From Persicitalea sp038235275 (GTDB taxonomy: Bacteria > Bacteroidota > Bacteroidia > Cytophagales > Spirosomataceae), in the NCBI GenBank assembly GCA_038235275.1, contig JBBSUC010000018.1:1-64000 (forward strand): a stretch of 64,000 bases of DNA, in the 5' to 3' direction. The notes under the pieces were generated by a model. That model did no database searches and was not told where the DNA came from. It saw nothing but the letters and a program-made list of their open reading frames with translations. The first letter of the stretch is position 1; every line of letters starts with the position of its first letter. The translations under genes were made by a program, and so were the position numbers. Below are positions 42,906 to 52,921 of this stretch, piece by piece.

Positions 42906-45900
42906 ATGAAAAAATTTCGACGAATCGATGGCCTGTTCATGACACTCATGCGCGCAACGGTCATCCAATGTTTTCTGGCCACGCTGACGCTGGGTATTGC
43001 GTTGGCTCACGACGGTAAAGGCCAAACCGCCCTCGACCAGAAGGTTACCCTCGACCTGGAAAACCAGGAGGTCAAGAAAATCCTCAGCCTACTGGAAAAG
43101 CAAACGGACGTCAAGTTCGTTTTCAGCTCTAAGCTTATCCAATCCAGCCGCAAGGCCACCGTTAAAGTGAAGGAGCAGCGGCTGTCGCAGGTACTGGACA
43201 ATCTGCTGAAGCCGCTCCAACTGCAGTACAAGGCAACCGACGACCTGATCGTCATCAAGCCCGAGCGCGAAGCGACAGCAACTGTTCCGGCGAACCCGAC
43301 CACTGCCTCTTCTGAAAGTACGCCCGAGGTTGTGGATCGAACAGTAACCGGTACGGTGATCGAAGAATCGGGAACTGCTCTACCCGGCGTAAGCGTGGTA
43401 TTGAAAGGTACCCAAACGGGTTCCAACACCGACGCCCAGGGGAAATTTTCTATCAACGTTCCCGACGGCCCCGCTACGCTGGTGCTTTCCTACGTGGGCT
43501 TTTTGGGTAAAGAGGTAAGGGTTTCTGCCGGACAAACGACCATCAGTATTACGTTGGCACCCGACACCAAAGCTTTGGAAGAAGTAGTAGTGACGGGCTA
43601 CGGCACCCAGCGGAAAGAGTCGCTGACGGGTGCTATTTCGGTTGTGACGAGCAAAGACCTTGAGCGCGTTCACGGCGGTTCCACGGTCAGTTCTGGTCTG
43701 GCGGGTAAGATTCCCGGTGTTACTTTTCGGATGCCCGACGGACGGCCCGGTGCCAACGCCAGGGTTCAAATTCGTAACATGGGTAACCCCCTGTACGTGA
43801 TCGATGGTATTCAACAAGATGAGAACCAGTTCAATAACCTGTCTCCTAATGACATTGAGAGTCTTGCCGTTTTGAAGGATGCCTCTGCTGCCATCTACGG
43901 GGTTCGCGCCGCCAACGGCGTGGTCGTGGTGACAACGAAGCGCGGTAAGGCGGGTAAAAATACAGTAAGCCTCGATGCCTACACGGGTTGGCAAAACTGG
44001 TCGCGCTTTCCTAACGTGGTCAACGACTCCTACCAGTGGCAGTTGGGTCGCGCCGAGGCGCAGATCAACCAAAGCGGCACGACTTCGCTGACGCCCACCG
44101 AACTGGCCAAGTACCAGCAGGGCACCGATCCCGGCTACCAGACTTTCAACTGGAAAGAATTCATCGTTCAGCCCAATGCGCCTCTGACCTCGATCAACCT
44201 CAATATGACGGGTGGCTCGGATAAGATCAAGTATTACGTGTCGGGTACCCGCCTTAAGCAGTTTGCCAACCTGGGCCGGGAGTTCACCTTCGAGCGCAGC
44301 AACCTGCAAAGCAACGTGGATGCCAACATCACCAACAACCTGAAAGTGGGTATCCAAATCAGCGGTCAGATTAAGGTTACGGACAACCCCGGCATTCCCG
44401 GTGGTGACGACTACTTTCTGCCCCGCTTCGCGATCCTGCGCAACCGTCCGTTCGAGCGTCCCTATGCCAACGACAACCCCGACTATCTGAACGACATCAA
44501 GCACAACGAAACCAACTGGGCGTACAACAACAAAAAGCTCGGTGGTTATGCCACGGACATTCGCCGCATCCTGCAATCCAATATGTACGCCGAGTACCAG
44601 ATTCCCGGCATCAAAGGCTTGACGGCCCGGGGGATGTACTCTTACTTCATTGAGGATCAGAAGCTGGATGGACACGAATACACCTACGTAGCCTACACCT
44701 ACAACCCCACCGACGAAAGCTACAACGTGACGGGCGGCAGCAGCAACCCCTGGCGCGAGCGGCGCAACCGGAAGATCATCCGTAACATCTACCAGGGACA
44801 GTTGACTTACAACCGTACTTTTGGGCAGCATGAGATTGGCGGTACCTTCGTAGCGGAACGTCAGGAACAGCGCGACCAAAACCAGTGGGTCCGCTCGGTA
44901 CCTTCCACCAACGTGTTGCCGCTGATATACTTTGCCAATGTTGTAGCCTTCCAGGATGCCGACGATCAGACTGCGCGTCTCGGCTACGTTGGACGCGTCA
45001 CCTACAACTACGCCAACCGCTATTATTTCGAGGGCTCGTTCCGCCGGGATGCTTCCTGGAAATTTGCCCCCGATCGTCGCATCGGCTTCTTCCCTTCCGC
45101 GTCGGCGGGCTGGAGAATCTCGGATGAGCAGTTTATCAAAAACTTGCTCGGGGAGCGATCGTTCCTCGATGATTTGAAGTTGCGGGCGTCTTACGGTGTG
45201 TTGGGAGATGATGACATTGGCATCGACCCCTACGCCTATCTGCCGGGCTATAACTACAACCAGGGCAATGCCATCCTGAGCGGTAGTTCCATCGTGACCT
45301 CCCGCAACAAGGGACAGATTGTCAACAACCTCACCTGGTTCAAGAGCAAGATTTTTGACATCGGGGCCGATTTCTCACTTTTCGGCACGAAGATTACGGG
45401 ATCGTTCGATTACTTCGACCGTCAGCGGACGGGACTTCGGGGCCGCAAGTACGATGTGCAGGTACCCAGCGAACTGGGCTACAGCCTGCCCGACGAAAAC
45501 GTGAACAGCGATTCGCAGCGGGGCTGGGAAGCTGCCCTGGTGTACAATAACAAGGCGGGTGACTTTGGCTACCAGATCGGTGGCAACTTCTCCTTCTCAC
45601 GCAGCCGCTTCGAGTCGTCGTATAAGCCAATCTTTAACAACTCCTGGGATCAGTACCGCTACTCAAGTCAGCATCGGTACAAGGATATCTTCTGGGGCTA
45701 CGAATCAGTCGGTCAGTTCCAGACGCAGCAAGAAATCGCCGAGTATCCGGTCAACATCGACGGTCAGGGCAACCGCACCCTGCTGCCCGGTGACCTGATT
45801 TACAAGGACATCAATGGCGACGGCGTCATCAACGGCTTCGACCAGCGGCCCATCGGCTACACGACGCAGGGATCACCCAACATCAACGTGGGTTTGAACT

Positions 45901-46382
45901 TCGCGCTGACCTGGAAAAACTTCGCCTTCAACGCCGACTTCTCGGGCGGTGGGCTGTATTCCTGGAACCAGCAGTATGAGCAGCGGTGGGCTTACCAGAA
46001 CGATGGTGCCCTCAACCAACTGTTCCTCGATAGCTGGCGGCGGGCCGACGCGTTCGACCCGAACAGCGCCTGGACGCCCGGCACTTATCCGCCTTTGCGC
46101 TACAACAACGGGGGCCACAGCAACTATAACCGGGATTCGGATTTCTGGCTGCACAACGTCAAGTACCTGCGCGCCCGGACGATTGAGTTGAGCTATTCGC
46201 TGCCCAAAAGCATTTTGGAGAAAGTGAAAATGTCAAGGGCCCGCATCTATATCAACGGCTACAACCTGTTCTCGATTGACAACGTGAAGAAATTCGGCAC
46301 CGATCCCGAGATTGCCGATGGCAACGGGCTGCAATACCCGCAGAACAAGTTCATCAACGTCGGCGTCAACCTTTCAATTTAG
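42906..46382 (+). CDS. SusC/RagA-type TonB-linked outer-membrane transporter with STN domain
   Basis: 1158 residues. Signal region (TVIQCFLATLTLGIALAH), STN signalling domain (about 45-115: VTLDLENQEVKKILSLLEKQ and VIKPE), carboxypeptidase-D-like domain (about 140-220: GTVIEESGTALPGVSVVL, LSYVGF), TonB box/plug (EEVVVTGYGTQRKESLTGA; IRNMGNPLYVIDGIQ; NPNDIESLAVLKDASA-type segment) and a C-terminal barrel of about 850 residues. It imports a glycan-derived ligand with the SusD partner, powered by TonB. The STN domain, which is lacking in constitutive SusC proteins, fits regulation through FecR upstream. Order fecR-susC-susD-DUF3823 is one plus-strand transcription unit. Confidence 0.95.
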   Translation: MKKFRRIDGLFMTLMRATVIQCFLATLTLGIALAHDGKGQTALDQKVTLDLENQEVKKILSLLEKQTDVKFVFSSKLIQSSRKATVKVKEQRLSQVLDNLLKPLQLQYKATDDLIVIKPEREATATVPANPTTASSESTPEVVDRTVTGTVIEESGTALPGVSVVLKGTQTGSNTDAQGKFSINVPDGPATLVLSYVGFLGKEVRVSAGQTTISITLAPDTKALEEVVVTGYGTQRKESLTGAISVVTSKDLERVHGGSTVSSGLAGKIPGVTFRMPDGRPGANARVQIRNMGNPLYVIDGIQQDENQFNNLSPNDIESLAVLKDASAAIYGVRAANGVVVVTTKRGKAGKNTVSLDAYTGWQNWSRFPNVVNDSYQWQLGRAEAQINQSGTTSLTPTELAKYQQGTDPGYQTFNWKEFIVQPNAPLTSINLNMTGGSDKIKYYVSGTRLKQFANLGREFTFERSNLQSNVDANITNNLKVGIQISGQIKVTDNPGIPGGDDYFLPRFAILRNRPFERPYANDNPDYLNDIKHNETNWAYNNKKLGGYATDIRRILQSNMYAEYQIPGIKGLTARGMYSYFIEDQKLDGHEYTYVAYTYNPTDESYNVTGGSSNPWRERRNRKIIRNIYQGQLTYNRTFGQHEIGGTFVAERQEQRDQNQWVRSVPSTNVLPLIYFANVVAFQDADDQTARLGYVGRVTYNYANRYYFEGSFRRDASWKFAPDRRIGFFPSASAGWRISDEQFIKNLLGERSFLDDLKLRASYGVLGDDDIGIDPYAYLPGYNYNQGNAILSGSSIVTSRNKGQIVNNLTWFKSKIFDIGADFSLFGTKITGSFDYFDRQRTGLRGRKYDVQVPSELGYSLPDENVNSDSQRGWEAALVYNNKAGDFGYQIGGNFSFSRSRFESSYKPIFNNSWDQYRYSSQHRYKDIFWGYESVGQFQTQQEIAEYPVNIDGQGNRTLLPGDLIYKDINGDGVINGFDQRPIGYTTQGSPNINVGLNFALTWKNFAFNADFSGGGLYSWNQQYEQRWAYQNDGALNQLFLDSWRRADAFDPNSAWTPGTYPPLRYNNGGHSNYNRDSDFWLHNVKYLRARTIELSYSLPKSILEKVKMSRARIYINGYNLFSIDNVKKFGTDPEIADGNGLQYPQNKFINVGVNLSI

Positions 46383-46474
46383 TGGACAGGGGACGGTTGA
46401 CAGTGTTTCGTGATACAAAATCACAACAGAGTAGCTAGTCTTCCGTCAACAAATCCACGCATAAACAAAATAAC

Positions 46475-48370
46475 ATGAAGAAGATAACCTATATGACAAT
46501 AACGCTTCTGCTCGCGGTGAGCTGGAGCTGCAACGACCAGGAATTCCTGAATCGGCCACCCAGTGCCATATTGACGGAAGACCAGGTGTACGCCAACGAC
46601 GACGTGATTCTGTCGGTGTTGGGGGATTTGTACAACCGCTACAACGACTTTGGTAATACCAGCAACTGGTCCACCATTTCCGATTTCAACGAAGCGTTCT
46701 GGTCTGAAGCTGGCCGTTACGGCTCTTTTCAGAATTCCGGCTGGAACTTTGATCTTGGCTTTACCTGGGACTACGGCTACATTCGGGACATCAACCAGTT
46801 TCTTGAGAAAGTGCAGGCTGCGGATAAGATCACTCAGGCCTCCAAGGATCGCTTTGCGGCGGAGGCCCGTTTTCTGCGCGCCTCTTACTACTTCGAGATG
46901 GTGAAACGAGAAGGCGGCGTGCCATTGATTCTGGAAACGCTGACCTATGATTTCAGCGGTGATCCCACCTACCTGCAATACCCCCGCGCCAAGGAATCCG
47001 AGGTTTATGATTTCGTAATTAAAGAAGCCGAGGAGATCAAGGCAAAGTTACCCGCCAACGTTGGGGAGAAATCACGGGCCACCAAAGGAGCGGCTCTGGC
47101 CATGGAAGCACGGGCGGCACTGTACGCGGGTTCGATTGCCAAGTACGGCCCCAAGACCCCAACCGTAACGTTGCCCGGCGGCGAAATCGGCATTCCAGCC
47201 GATAAGGCCCCCGGTTACTACACGATCGCGCTGCGGGCGGCGAAAGAAATCATCAGCGGCACCGCCGGCGCCTACGCCCTGTACACCAAGAAGCCTGATC
47301 TGTCGGAGAATTTCGCGGCCCTGTTTTATGACAAGTCTAACAACGCCGAGGTGATTTTCGTGAACGACTACCAATTAAAGTACCGCACGATTGGATTCAC
47401 CATTTCCAATCAACCTCGCTTCGGGGCAGAGGAGGAAGAAGGTGGCCGCATCAACCCCTCGCTGAATTTGGTGCAGGCGTTCGAGAAGTTGGACAACACC
47501 TACGCGCCGATCCCCACGGGAACCTCCTCTGGTTCGGGTACGCCCATTTACTACAACACCCAACTCGACATCTTTGCGGGCCGCGACGCTCGCCTGGGTG
47601 GAACTGTGATGCTGCCCGGTAGCCAGTTCAAAGGCCGGACGGTGGATATTTGGGCGGGGGTGCAATTGGCCGATGGCACCGTAATCAGCGGTGACGACCG
47701 GGGTGCCCAGAAAACCTTGCCCGGTACCACGGTACCACGCCAGGTGGTGGGCTTCGACGGCCCCATCGATGGCTTTGAATTCACGGCTCAGTCGGGCTTT
47801 TACATCCGCAAGTACCAGGATCCCATCGTGGGTTCGGGGCGGCGTGGTACCCAAAGTGAGGTGTGGTTTGTGCGTTACCGCTACGCCGACGTGTTGCTTA
47901 CCGCCGCCGAGGCCTCTTTCGAACTGGGTGATCCGACCACCGCTGCCGACTACATGAACCAGGTTCGCGCCCGCGCCGGGTTGGTTACCCCGCTGACGGC
48001 TGCCCAGATCACGTTCGACCGCATTGTTCACGAACGCCGGGTGGAGTTTGCCTTCGAAGGTCTGGAGTTCTTTGATCTGAAAAGGTGGCGGATCGCTACC
48101 GATGTGTTCGATGGCGTACCCATTTCTACGGTCAGCGATCTGACGGCCAACATTGGCAAAGCCACCAAGCACCGCACGCAGCCCTGGGCTTTATGGTCGT
48201 ATAAGGTGTATGCCCCCGGCACACCCAATGACGGTAAATGGGTTTATAAGGAAAGGCAGCTAAGCCGCGTGACGGGTTCGGACCGCTGGCAGTTGGGGAA
48301 TTACTACGCCCAAATCCCTGACGGGATCATCAGTAACAACCCCAAGCTGATCAGAAACCCCAACCAATAA
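46475..48370 (+). CDS. SusD/RagB family nutrient-binding lipoprotein
   Basis: 631 residues; lipobox LLLAVSWSC with Cys19 puts it on the outer membrane. The N-terminal TPR-like scaffold of SusD (EAFWSEAGRYGSF, ARFLRASYYFEMVKREGGVPL, AAEARALYAGS-type helices) and the C-terminal SusD domain (VWFVRYRYADVLLTAAEAS, NQVRARAGL, HERRVEFAFEGLEFFDLKRW) are both typical. It acts as the lid of the SusC barrel and captures the substrate. About 90 residues longer than a mean SusD. It lies 92 bp after susC and 27 bp before the DUF3823 gene. Confidence 0.95.
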   Translation: MKKITYMTITLLLAVSWSCNDQEFLNRPPSAILTEDQVYANDDVILSVLGDLYNRYNDFGNTSNWSTISDFNEAFWSEAGRYGSFQNSGWNFDLGFTWDYGYIRDINQFLEKVQAADKITQASKDRFAAEARFLRASYYFEMVKREGGVPLILETLTYDFSGDPTYLQYPRAKESEVYDFVIKEAEEIKAKLPANVGEKSRATKGAALAMEARAALYAGSIAKYGPKTPTVTLPGGEIGIPADKAPGYYTIALRAAKEIISGTAGAYALYTKKPDLSENFAALFYDKSNNAEVIFVNDYQLKYRTIGFTISNQPRFGAEEEEGGRINPSLNLVQAFEKLDNTYAPIPTGTSSGSGTPIYYNTQLDIFAGRDARLGGTVMLPGSQFKGRTVDIWAGVQLADGTVISGDDRGAQKTLPGTTVPRQVVGFDGPIDGFEFTAQSGFYIRKYQDPIVGSGRRGTQSEVWFVRYRYADVLLTAAEASFELGDPTTAADYMNQVRARAGLVTPLTAAQITFDRIVHERRVEFAFEGLEFFDLKRWRIATDVFDGVPISTVSDLTANIGKATKHRTQPWALWSYKVYAPGTPNDGKWVYKERQLSRVTGSDRWQLGNYYAQIPDGIISNNPKLIRNPNQ

Positions 48371-48397
48371 TTGTTCACCTTCAAACGAAACGATATT

Positions 48398-49102
48398 ATG
48401 AAAATCAGGTTTAAAATACTACTTCCCGTACTGGGCCTGGCGGCAATCTTTGTTTCCTGCCAAACGGACGATTACGCCGAACCAAAGACTTCCCTCACGG
48501 GCAATATCGTCTATAAAGGCGAATCCATTGGTGTGGAGCAAGAGCAGGTGCGCCTACAACTCTGGCAACCTGGCTTCGGCAGGTTGGCCCCCCTCGACGC
48601 GCCTATTGCGCAGGACGGCTCTTACTCAGCTCTGCTGTTCGATGGCAACTACAAGCTGGTATTCACCAAAAACGATGGTCCGTGGAAGTCGATTGTGAAG
48701 GATGCGACTGGCAAAGACACCACTTTCGTCAACCTCAGTGGCAATCAGAAGGTGGACATCGAGGTTACGCCCTACTATATGATCCGCAACGCCAAGTTTT
48801 CCAAAGAGCCGTCGAAGGTGAGTTCCACCTTCGACGTGGAAAAAATCATTACGGGCGTCGATGCTAAGGACATAGAACGCGTGTCGCTGATCATCAGCCG
48901 GACGCAGTTCGTATCCCGCGCCAACAACATCGGCATTACCAACATGGAGGGTGCCGCCGTAACGGGCAAGACCAACTTCAGCCTGTCGGTTACCGTCCCC
49001 ACCATTAGTCCGGCGCAGGACTTCGTTTTTGCCCGCGTGGGCGTGAAGGTGAAGGACGTGGAGGATATGGTGTTTTCCAAAGTCGAGAAGATTCAATTGT
49101 AA
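48398..49102 (+). CDS. DUF3823 domain-containing lipoprotein
   Basis: 234 residues. Lipoprotein signal with FVSC (Cys18). Two beta-sandwich halves: N-terminal DUF3823 (LTGNIVYKGESIG, VRLQLWQPGFG, DGSYSALLFDGNYKLVF) and a C-terminal domain with a PYYMIRNAKF motif. These proteins are found almost only behind SusC/SusD pairs and are presumed surface glycan-binding proteins; no activity is shown. ATG 48398 is preferred because the signal peptide starts there. Ends the SusCD unit; a palindrome of heptamers follows. Confidence 0.9.
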   Translation: MKIRFKILLPVLGLAAIFVSCQTDDYAEPKTSLTGNIVYKGESIGVEQEQVRLQLWQPGFGRLAPLDAPIAQDGSYSALLFDGNYKLVFTKNDGPWKSIVKDATGKDTTFVNLSGNQKVDIEVTPYYMIRNAKFSKEPSKVSSTFDVEKIITGVDAKDIERVSLIISRTQFVSRANNIGITNMEGAAVTGKTNFSLSVTVPTISPAQDFVFARVGVKVKDVEDMVFSKVEKIQL

Positions 49103-49109
49103 TTTAAAG

Positions 49110-49181
49110 AAAGCTGTAGGCTGTAGGCAATAAGCAATAGGCGAAAAGAGCCTAAAGCCCGCGCTTATAGCCTACAGCTTT
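49110..49181. repeat. Inverted repeat built of GCTGTAG-type heptamers
   Basis: AAAGCTGTAGGC (49110-49121) is the reverse complement of GCCTACAGCTTT (49170-49181). Between them the sequence steps in 7-nt words: GCTGTAG twice, GCAATAA, GCAATAG, then the complementary CGCTTAT and AGCCTAC. Separates the DUF3823 gene from the ThuA fusion gene. Confidence 0.75.
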
Positions 49182-49250
49182 TAAACAGTATCCAACCCCG
49201 TTAATCCCCTTTATCAACCAGTGAGCTTTAACCCAATAAAAATTAGAACC

Positions 49251-52200
49251 ATGAATGGATTCGTGAAGACGCACCTCGTTGCCGCCCTGACCGCTCTGCT
49301 GGTGCTGGGCTGTGCGCAGAGTAAGATGAATTCTTCGGGAAGTAATACTGCATCGAAGTCTTCCAAAGTAGAGGGCCGCCGAGCCGAGGTACTTTTCCTG
49401 GGCAACACCAGCAAGCACCACGACTCGGGCAAGTACGCGCCCTGGCTGGCGATCAAGCTTTTCGAGAGCGGCATCAATACGTCCTATACCGTGGATTTGA
49501 ACGATTTGAATCCCGAGAACCTCGCCAAATACGATGCGCTCATTATCTACGCCAATCACGATGCAATTTCTCCGGCCCAGGAGAGCGCGTTGAAAAATTT
49601 CGTGCAAAGTGGCAAGGGCTTGGTTCCGCTGCATTCAGCTTCGGGTTGTTTTCTAAATTCGGAGTGGTACATCAAGGCCATCGGCGGACAATTCGCATCC
49701 CACAAAACGGGCGACTTCCCGGCGATAATCACTAAGCCGGACCATCCCATAATGAAAGGAATCAAACCCTTCACGACCTGGGATGAGACCTATGTCCTCA
49801 AAAATATCTACCCCGATATGACTGTGCTGACCGAGCGCCTGGAAGACGGAAAAAAGATTCCCTATACCTGGGTGCGTAACGAGGGCAAAGGACGGGTTTT
49901 CTACACCGCTTACGGCCACGAAGACCGCACCTGGTCAAATATCGGCTTTCTGGATTTGGTGAGCAACGGCGTACATTGGGCGCTGGGTGACCAGGTGAAT
50001 GCCCGAATTGCGGCTTTGAATATTCCCAACGTGGACATCTATGATGCCGATACCATCGCGCAGTTCACCAAGCGGCATCTGGTACCTAAAATGCAGGAAG
50101 CACTTTTGCCTGCGGAATCCGAAAAACTCACCCAGGTATTGCCCGATTTTAAAGTGGAACTCTTCGCCTCTGATCCCGATATCATCAACCCTATCGCGAT
50201 GGCCTGGGATGAGCGAGGACGACTTTGGGTCGTTGAATCGGTGGATTACCCCAACACATTCAAGGAAACCGACGGTGAAGCCAACGACCGCATCAAAATT
50301 TGTGAAGACACCGATGGCGACGGTAAGGCCGACAAGTTCACCGTCTTCGCCGATGGCCTCAACATCCCGACCAGCATGATTTTTGCCAACGACGGTGTCA
50401 TTGTAACGATGGCCCCCGACATTCTTTTCATGAAAGACACCAACGGCGATGATAAGGCCGACGTCACGGAAATTCTCAGCCACGGCTGGGGCAAGAACGA
50501 CACGCACTCGGGTCCTTCCAACCTGATTTATGGTTTCGATAACAAAATCTGGGGATCGGTCGGCTACTCGGGCTTCAACGGAATGATGAACGGCAAACAG
50601 ACGCGCTTCCCGATGGGCGTCTATCACTTCAAGCCTGACGGTTCGGACTTCGCCTACCTCGGCAAGAGCAGCAACAACACCTGGGGACTGGGCGTGACGG
50701 AGGACAATAGTATTTTCCTGTCCACCGCCAATAACACCCACTCCGCCTTTTACTCGATGCCCGAAAACTACCTCATGCGTGCCGTGCCCGGCCAGGAGCG
50801 GCAGGTGGATGCCGTGCAGAAAATCGACGGACACTACGACGCCCACACCATGACGCCCAACATCCGGCAGGTGGACGTGGTAGGCGGCTTTACCGCCGCT
50901 GCCGGACACCATTTCTATACCGCCCGCGATTATCCCAAAGAGTACTGGAACCGCGTGGCCTTCGTGAGCGAGCCGACGATGCGTTTGGTTCACAAAGCGG
51001 TTATTGAGCCGGATGGCGCGGGTTATAAGGAGAGCGATGGCTGGAACTTGACAGCCAGCTCCGATGAGTGGTACGGCCCGGTTCAGGCGCAGGTCGGTCC
51101 GGATGGAGCCGTGTGGATTTCCGACTGGTACAACTTCATTATTCAGCACAACGTGTTCGTTCCCCGGCAATCGCCCTCAGAATTTATCCTGCCCTTTACC
51201 GAGCAACCGCACGGCCAGGGTAATGCCTTCATCAGTCCGCTGCGCGACACCAACCACGGACGCGTCTACCGGGTGGTATACAAGAACGCGGCCAACAGGC
51301 CCGCCATGAAACTGTCGAAAAAAGACGTTCCCGGCTTGGTGGCGGCGTTGGAAAATGACAATATGTTCTGGCGCATGACCGCCCAGCGGCTGTTGGTGGA
51401 ATTGCAGGATAAGTCGGTCGCTCCCGCTTTGTACAAAATTATCGCTAACCAAAGAGTGGACGAAATCGGCCTGAACAGTCCGGCAGTCAACGCCCTGTGG
51501 ACGCTGCATGGTTTGGGGCTACTGGGCGGCTCGAACGCCGAGGCAATGGATGTGGCGAAGAAAGCGCTTTCTCACCCCGCCGCCGGCGTTCGTAAAGCCG
51601 CCGCTCAGGTGTTGCCCAAAACCGAGCAAAACTTTGGCTCGATCCAGCAACTGCTGAAAGATCCCAACCTGAACACGCGCTTGGCCACTATTGTGGGATT
51701 AGTTGAAGTACCTGCATCCGACAAAATCGGTGAGGCGATTTACCAGGCATCTTTAGTAGAAGAAAATGCCAAAGACCGCTGGTTGAACAAAGCCTTGCTC
51801 GCCGCAGCTACCGTTCACTCCCAAGGATTTATGACCGCCGCAAAAAATGGCAAAAAATCCGAGTTTAGCCAACAGATTAATGGGATGCTGGCCAAGGAAG
51901 TGTACACCCTGGGCCGCCGCAACGCTATGCTTTTCGCACCCGACGTGAAGGGCAAAGAACTCATTATTCGCGCCAGCGTGACCAAGGCCGAGGACAAGCC
52001 ATTAGAAGGCTTCATCGCCGGACAGGGCGATAACAAGACGGGCTACGCGCTATACATCCAGAACGGAAAAGTTTTCATGGATGTCTATCAGCACAACATG
52101 GCCACCAGCGTAGCGACCAGCCAGCCGCTGCCCGACAAGTTCGACCTGATGGCGAGCCTGACCAAGGGTGGTAAAGTCACGATTGAAATCGACGGCAAAG

Positions 52201-52808
52201 TCGCCGCCGAGGGCAACGCGCGTATGCTGTTCATGGAAGAACTACCTAACACCCTGCGCACGGGCGAGGACGGGGAAGGCGACGAGAAGATTGGCCCATA
52301 CGAAGGCCGATTTGGCTTCCAGGGCAATTTTCAGAACGGTTCATTGGAATTGCAAAAGCCGAACGCCGCTGATGTGAGTGCAGCCAACGAGGTGACAACT
52401 AAAACTTCTACCTCTGCCACATCATCTAACGCGCGAGTCATCGAGTTGAAGGTCGTACCGGAAATGTTGCAGTTCAACAAAGCCCTGCTCACCGCCAAAG
52501 CGGGGGAGAAAGTGGTCATCAATTTGGAAAATCCCGATGGAATGCAGCACAACCTTTTGATTATCAAAATAGGTTCGCTGCAAAAAGTAGGGAAAGCCGC
52601 CGACGATTTACTCTCCAACCCCAAAGCCGCCGACATGCAATACGTTCCCAATGTTCCCGAAGTGCTGCACCACACCAAACTGGTAAATCCCGGCGAAACG
52701 GTGACGCTGGAATTCACCGTTCCCAGCACGCCGGGTGATTACCCGTTCGTGTGTACTTTCCCCGGCCACTGGCGGGGGATGAATGGAATTCTGCGAGTAA
52801 CGAAGTAA
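49251..52808 (+). CDS. ThuA - sugar-dehydrogenase-like propeller - HEAT - azurin-like fusion lipoprotein
   Basis: 1185 residues, lipoprotein signal (AALTALLVLGC, Cys18). Order: ThuA domain (about 40-245: VLFLGNTSKHHDSG, GKGLVPLHSASGCF, GRVFYTAYGHEDRTWSN); a PQQ/sorbosone-dehydrogenase-like beta-propeller as in PVC-type dehydrogenases (about 295-695); HEAT-like helices (about 700-890); a concanavalin-like sandwich (about 905-1040); and a C-terminal type-1 copper domain (about 1065-1185) with His1100, Cys1168, His1173 and Met1177 spaced exactly as in azurin (C-TFPG-H-WRG-M). The usual CxxCH haem motif of PVC-type proteins is absent. Predicted to oxidise a sugar in the periplasm and pass electrons to the copper site; substrate unknown. 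ATG 49251 is preferred over GTG 49221. Confidence 0.88.
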   Translation: MNGFVKTHLVAALTALLVLGCAQSKMNSSGSNTASKSSKVEGRRAEVLFLGNTSKHHDSGKYAPWLAIKLFESGINTSYTVDLNDLNPENLAKYDALIIYANHDAISPAQESALKNFVQSGKGLVPLHSASGCFLNSEWYIKAIGGQFASHKTGDFPAIITKPDHPIMKGIKPFTTWDETYVLKNIYPDMTVLTERLEDGKKIPYTWVRNEGKGRVFYTAYGHEDRTWSNIGFLDLVSNGVHWALGDQVNARIAALNIPNVDIYDADTIAQFTKRHLVPKMQEALLPAESEKLTQVLPDFKVELFASDPDIINPIAMAWDERGRLWVVESVDYPNTFKETDGEANDRIKICEDTDGDGKADKFTVFADGLNIPTSMIFANDGVIVTMAPDILFMKDTNGDDKADVTEILSHGWGKNDTHSGPSNLIYGFDNKIWGSVGYSGFNGMMNGKQTRFPMGVYHFKPDGSDFAYLGKSSNNTWGLGVTEDNSIFLSTANNTHSAFYSMPENYLMRAVPGQERQVDAVQKIDGHYDAHTMTPNIRQVDVVGGFTAAAGHHFYTARDYPKEYWNRVAFVSEPTMRLVHKAVIEPDGAGYKESDGWNLTASSDEWYGPVQAQVGPDGAVWISDWYNFIIQHNVFVPRQSPSEFILPFTEQPHGQGNAFISPLRDTNHGRVYRVVYKNAANRPAMKLSKKDVPGLVAALENDNMFWRMTAQRLLVELQDKSVAPALYKIIANQRVDEIGLNSPAVNALWTLHGLGLLGGSNAEAMDVAKKALSHPAAGVRKAAAQVLPKTEQNFGSIQQLLKDPNLNTRLATIVGLVEVPASDKIGEAIYQASLVEENAKDRWLNKALLAAATVHSQGFMTAAKNGKKSEFSQQINGMLAKEVYTLGRRNAMLFAPDVKGKELIIRASVTKAEDKPLEGFIAGQGDNKTGYALYIQNGKVFMDVYQHNMATSVATSQPLPDKFDLMASLTKGGKVTIEIDGKVAAEGNARMLFMEELPNTLRTGEDGEGDEKIGPYEGRFGFQGNFQNGSLELQKPNAADVSAANEVTTKTSTSATSSNARVIELKVVPEMLQFNKALLTAKAGEKVVINLENPDGMQHNLLIIKIGSLQKVGKAADDLLSNPKAADMQYVPNVPEVLHHTKLVNPGETVTLEFTVPSTPGDYPFVCTFPGHWRGMNGILRVTK

Positions 52809-52898
52809 TCGACAGTGGACGAAGTAATTGCCAATTGACATTGAAAAGGTTCACATCGCTGATTGAAGTTCCTTTGACCAGAGAATATGAACAATATC

Positions 52899-52921
52899 TC
52901 ATAATTCATAATTCATAATTC
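52899..52921. repeat. Three tandem TCATAAT heptamers
   Basis: TCATAAT is repeated at 52899, 52906 and 52913, then TC, followed by the pair TTATCTC and GTATCTC. It lies in the leader of the second thuA-like gene and has the same 7-nt periodicity as the palindromes elsewhere, but no inverted partner. Confidence 0.8.

Noticed and set aside
43380..44879. Long 499-codon minus-strand frame inside susC
   Set aside because: An antisense shadow of a GC-rich gene with strong third-position bias; susC has complete family motifs through this region.
49251..52808. PVC-type haem (CxxCH) protein
   Set aside because: I found no CxxCH anywhere in the protein; the terminal redox domain is azurin-like instead.
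52899..52921. Tandem repeat that might be a CRISPR remnant
   Set aside because: Units are 7 nt with no spacers and no cas genes are near; it is a short tandem repeat.
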